Part shown: positions 63,799 to 64,000 of the stretch, in pieces | Position numbering within the stretch: the first letter of the stretch is position 1 | How the letters are laid out: the number at the start of each line of letters is the position of its first letter | Program-made: the position numbers and the translations under genes | Source of the DNA: Flavobacteriales bacterium | GTDB lineage: Bacteria > Bacteroidota > Bacteroidia > Flavobacteriales_F > PHOS-HE28 | Reading direction: 5' to 3' | Assembly (NCBI GenBank): GCA_016702645.1 | Contig: JADJDP010000017.1 | Location: 38,182-102,181 of the forward strand | DNA: 64,000 bases | Notes under the pieces: model-generated | The model's input: only the letters and a program-made list of their open reading frames with translations | Told to the model about the DNA's origin: nothing | Databases searched by the model: none

Positions 63799-64000
63799 TC
63801 ACTGTTTCGACCAGGGCCGCCTGAACGAAGTACCATCCCGCATGGTTACCTCGACCAAGTACGCTCCAGCACGCAAGTCGCTCACTTCCAACCGGGTGGA
63901 AGGACCTCGTACCAAGCGGCTTCGCACCTCCCTTCCGTCCATGGCCAGGATCCGTAATTGCTCGATCGAACCTTCCTGAAGGCTGACAAAAAGTTGATCC
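63799..64000 (-). CDS. T9SS C-terminal sorting domain of a protein truncated by window end
   Basis: The last 66 or so residues of a protein entering from beyond the window: SLQEGSIEQLRILAMDGREV, then LEVSDLRAGAYLVEVTMRDG and the end RRPWSKQ. The pattern (a strand with IxxMDG and a later LRAGxYLVEV strand) is the type A T9SS sorting domain, so the protein is secreted. The upstream domains are unseen. Confidence 0.8.
   Translation of the reverse strand, partial: DQLFVSLQEGSIEQLRILAMDGREVRSRLVRGPSTRLEVSDLRAGAYLVEVTMRDGTSFRRPWSKQ

Overview
The window looks like a chromosomal segment of a GC-rich Bacteroidota, most likely a Flavobacteriales-type lineage. Several signs agree: large secreted proteins ending in type IX secretion (T9SS) sorting domains or gliding-motility-associated C-terminal domains; an aerotolerance (bat) operon; an ECF sigma/FecR(DUF4974)/STN/TonB-receptor locus; DUF983 and GNAT+PlsC aminolipid-type acyltransferase genes; and Bacteroidota-type -7 boxes (TAnnTTTG) upstream of most tRNA genes. 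I see no phage, insertion sequence or CRISPR array.

Layout. 0-8.3 kb: tightly packed moxR-DUF58-(DUF4381-like)-batA-batB-batC-Q-rich protein-batD-batE operon; junctions mostly overlap by 4 bases, and the only real gap (after moxR) holds a nested palindrome. 8.3-13.3 kb: secreted beta-helix/Ig-repeat protein with six tandem 79-residue repeats. 13.5-15.0 kb: creD. 15.0-15.8 kb: three tRNA genes (Arg, Pro, Ser), degenerate tRNA-like repeats and a long hairpin. 15.8-17.8 kb: thiolase and an NlpC/P60 hydrolase. 17.9-23.8 kb, minus strand: sigma factor, FecR anti-sigma factor, an STN-domain protein with about 13 short surface repeats, and a TonB-dependent receptor. 23.8-33.2 kb: two tandem paralogous giant secreted proteins (beta-propeller N-terminus, Ig-like middle, CHU_C-type end). 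33.4-46.3 kb: clpB and housekeeping or envelope genes (SixA-like, CoA-binding, LpxH-like, OlsF-like acyltransferase, M23/LysM peptidase, YkuK-like, tRNA-Leu, DPP III, HD protein, lipoprotein). 46.4-51.4 kb: a third giant T9SS protein. 51.7-64 kb: RhlE-like helicase, fatty acid hydroxylase family protein, PhoD-like phosphatase, nitroreductase, MarR regulator, methyltransferase-like lipoprotein, DUF983 protein, MsrA, orphan cytosine-5 methyltransferase, tRNA-Gly, OmpR-type regulator, tRNA-Pro, small membrane proteins, Zn-ribbon protein, TraB/GumN protein, and the tail of another T9SS protein.

Quality caveat. More than 35 apparent single-base frameshifts interrupt otherwise well-conserved genes (moxR, batD, clpB, fecR, rhlE, phoD, DPP III, SixA and others), densest at 36.7-44 kb. 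The reading resumes correctly in another frame each time, which is the signature of an unpolished long-read assembly rather than of real pseudogenes. Split genes are annotated as parts of one gene. Two larger anomalies (an internal deletion in the sigma factor and a missing stretch before Walker A in the helicase) need read-level checking.
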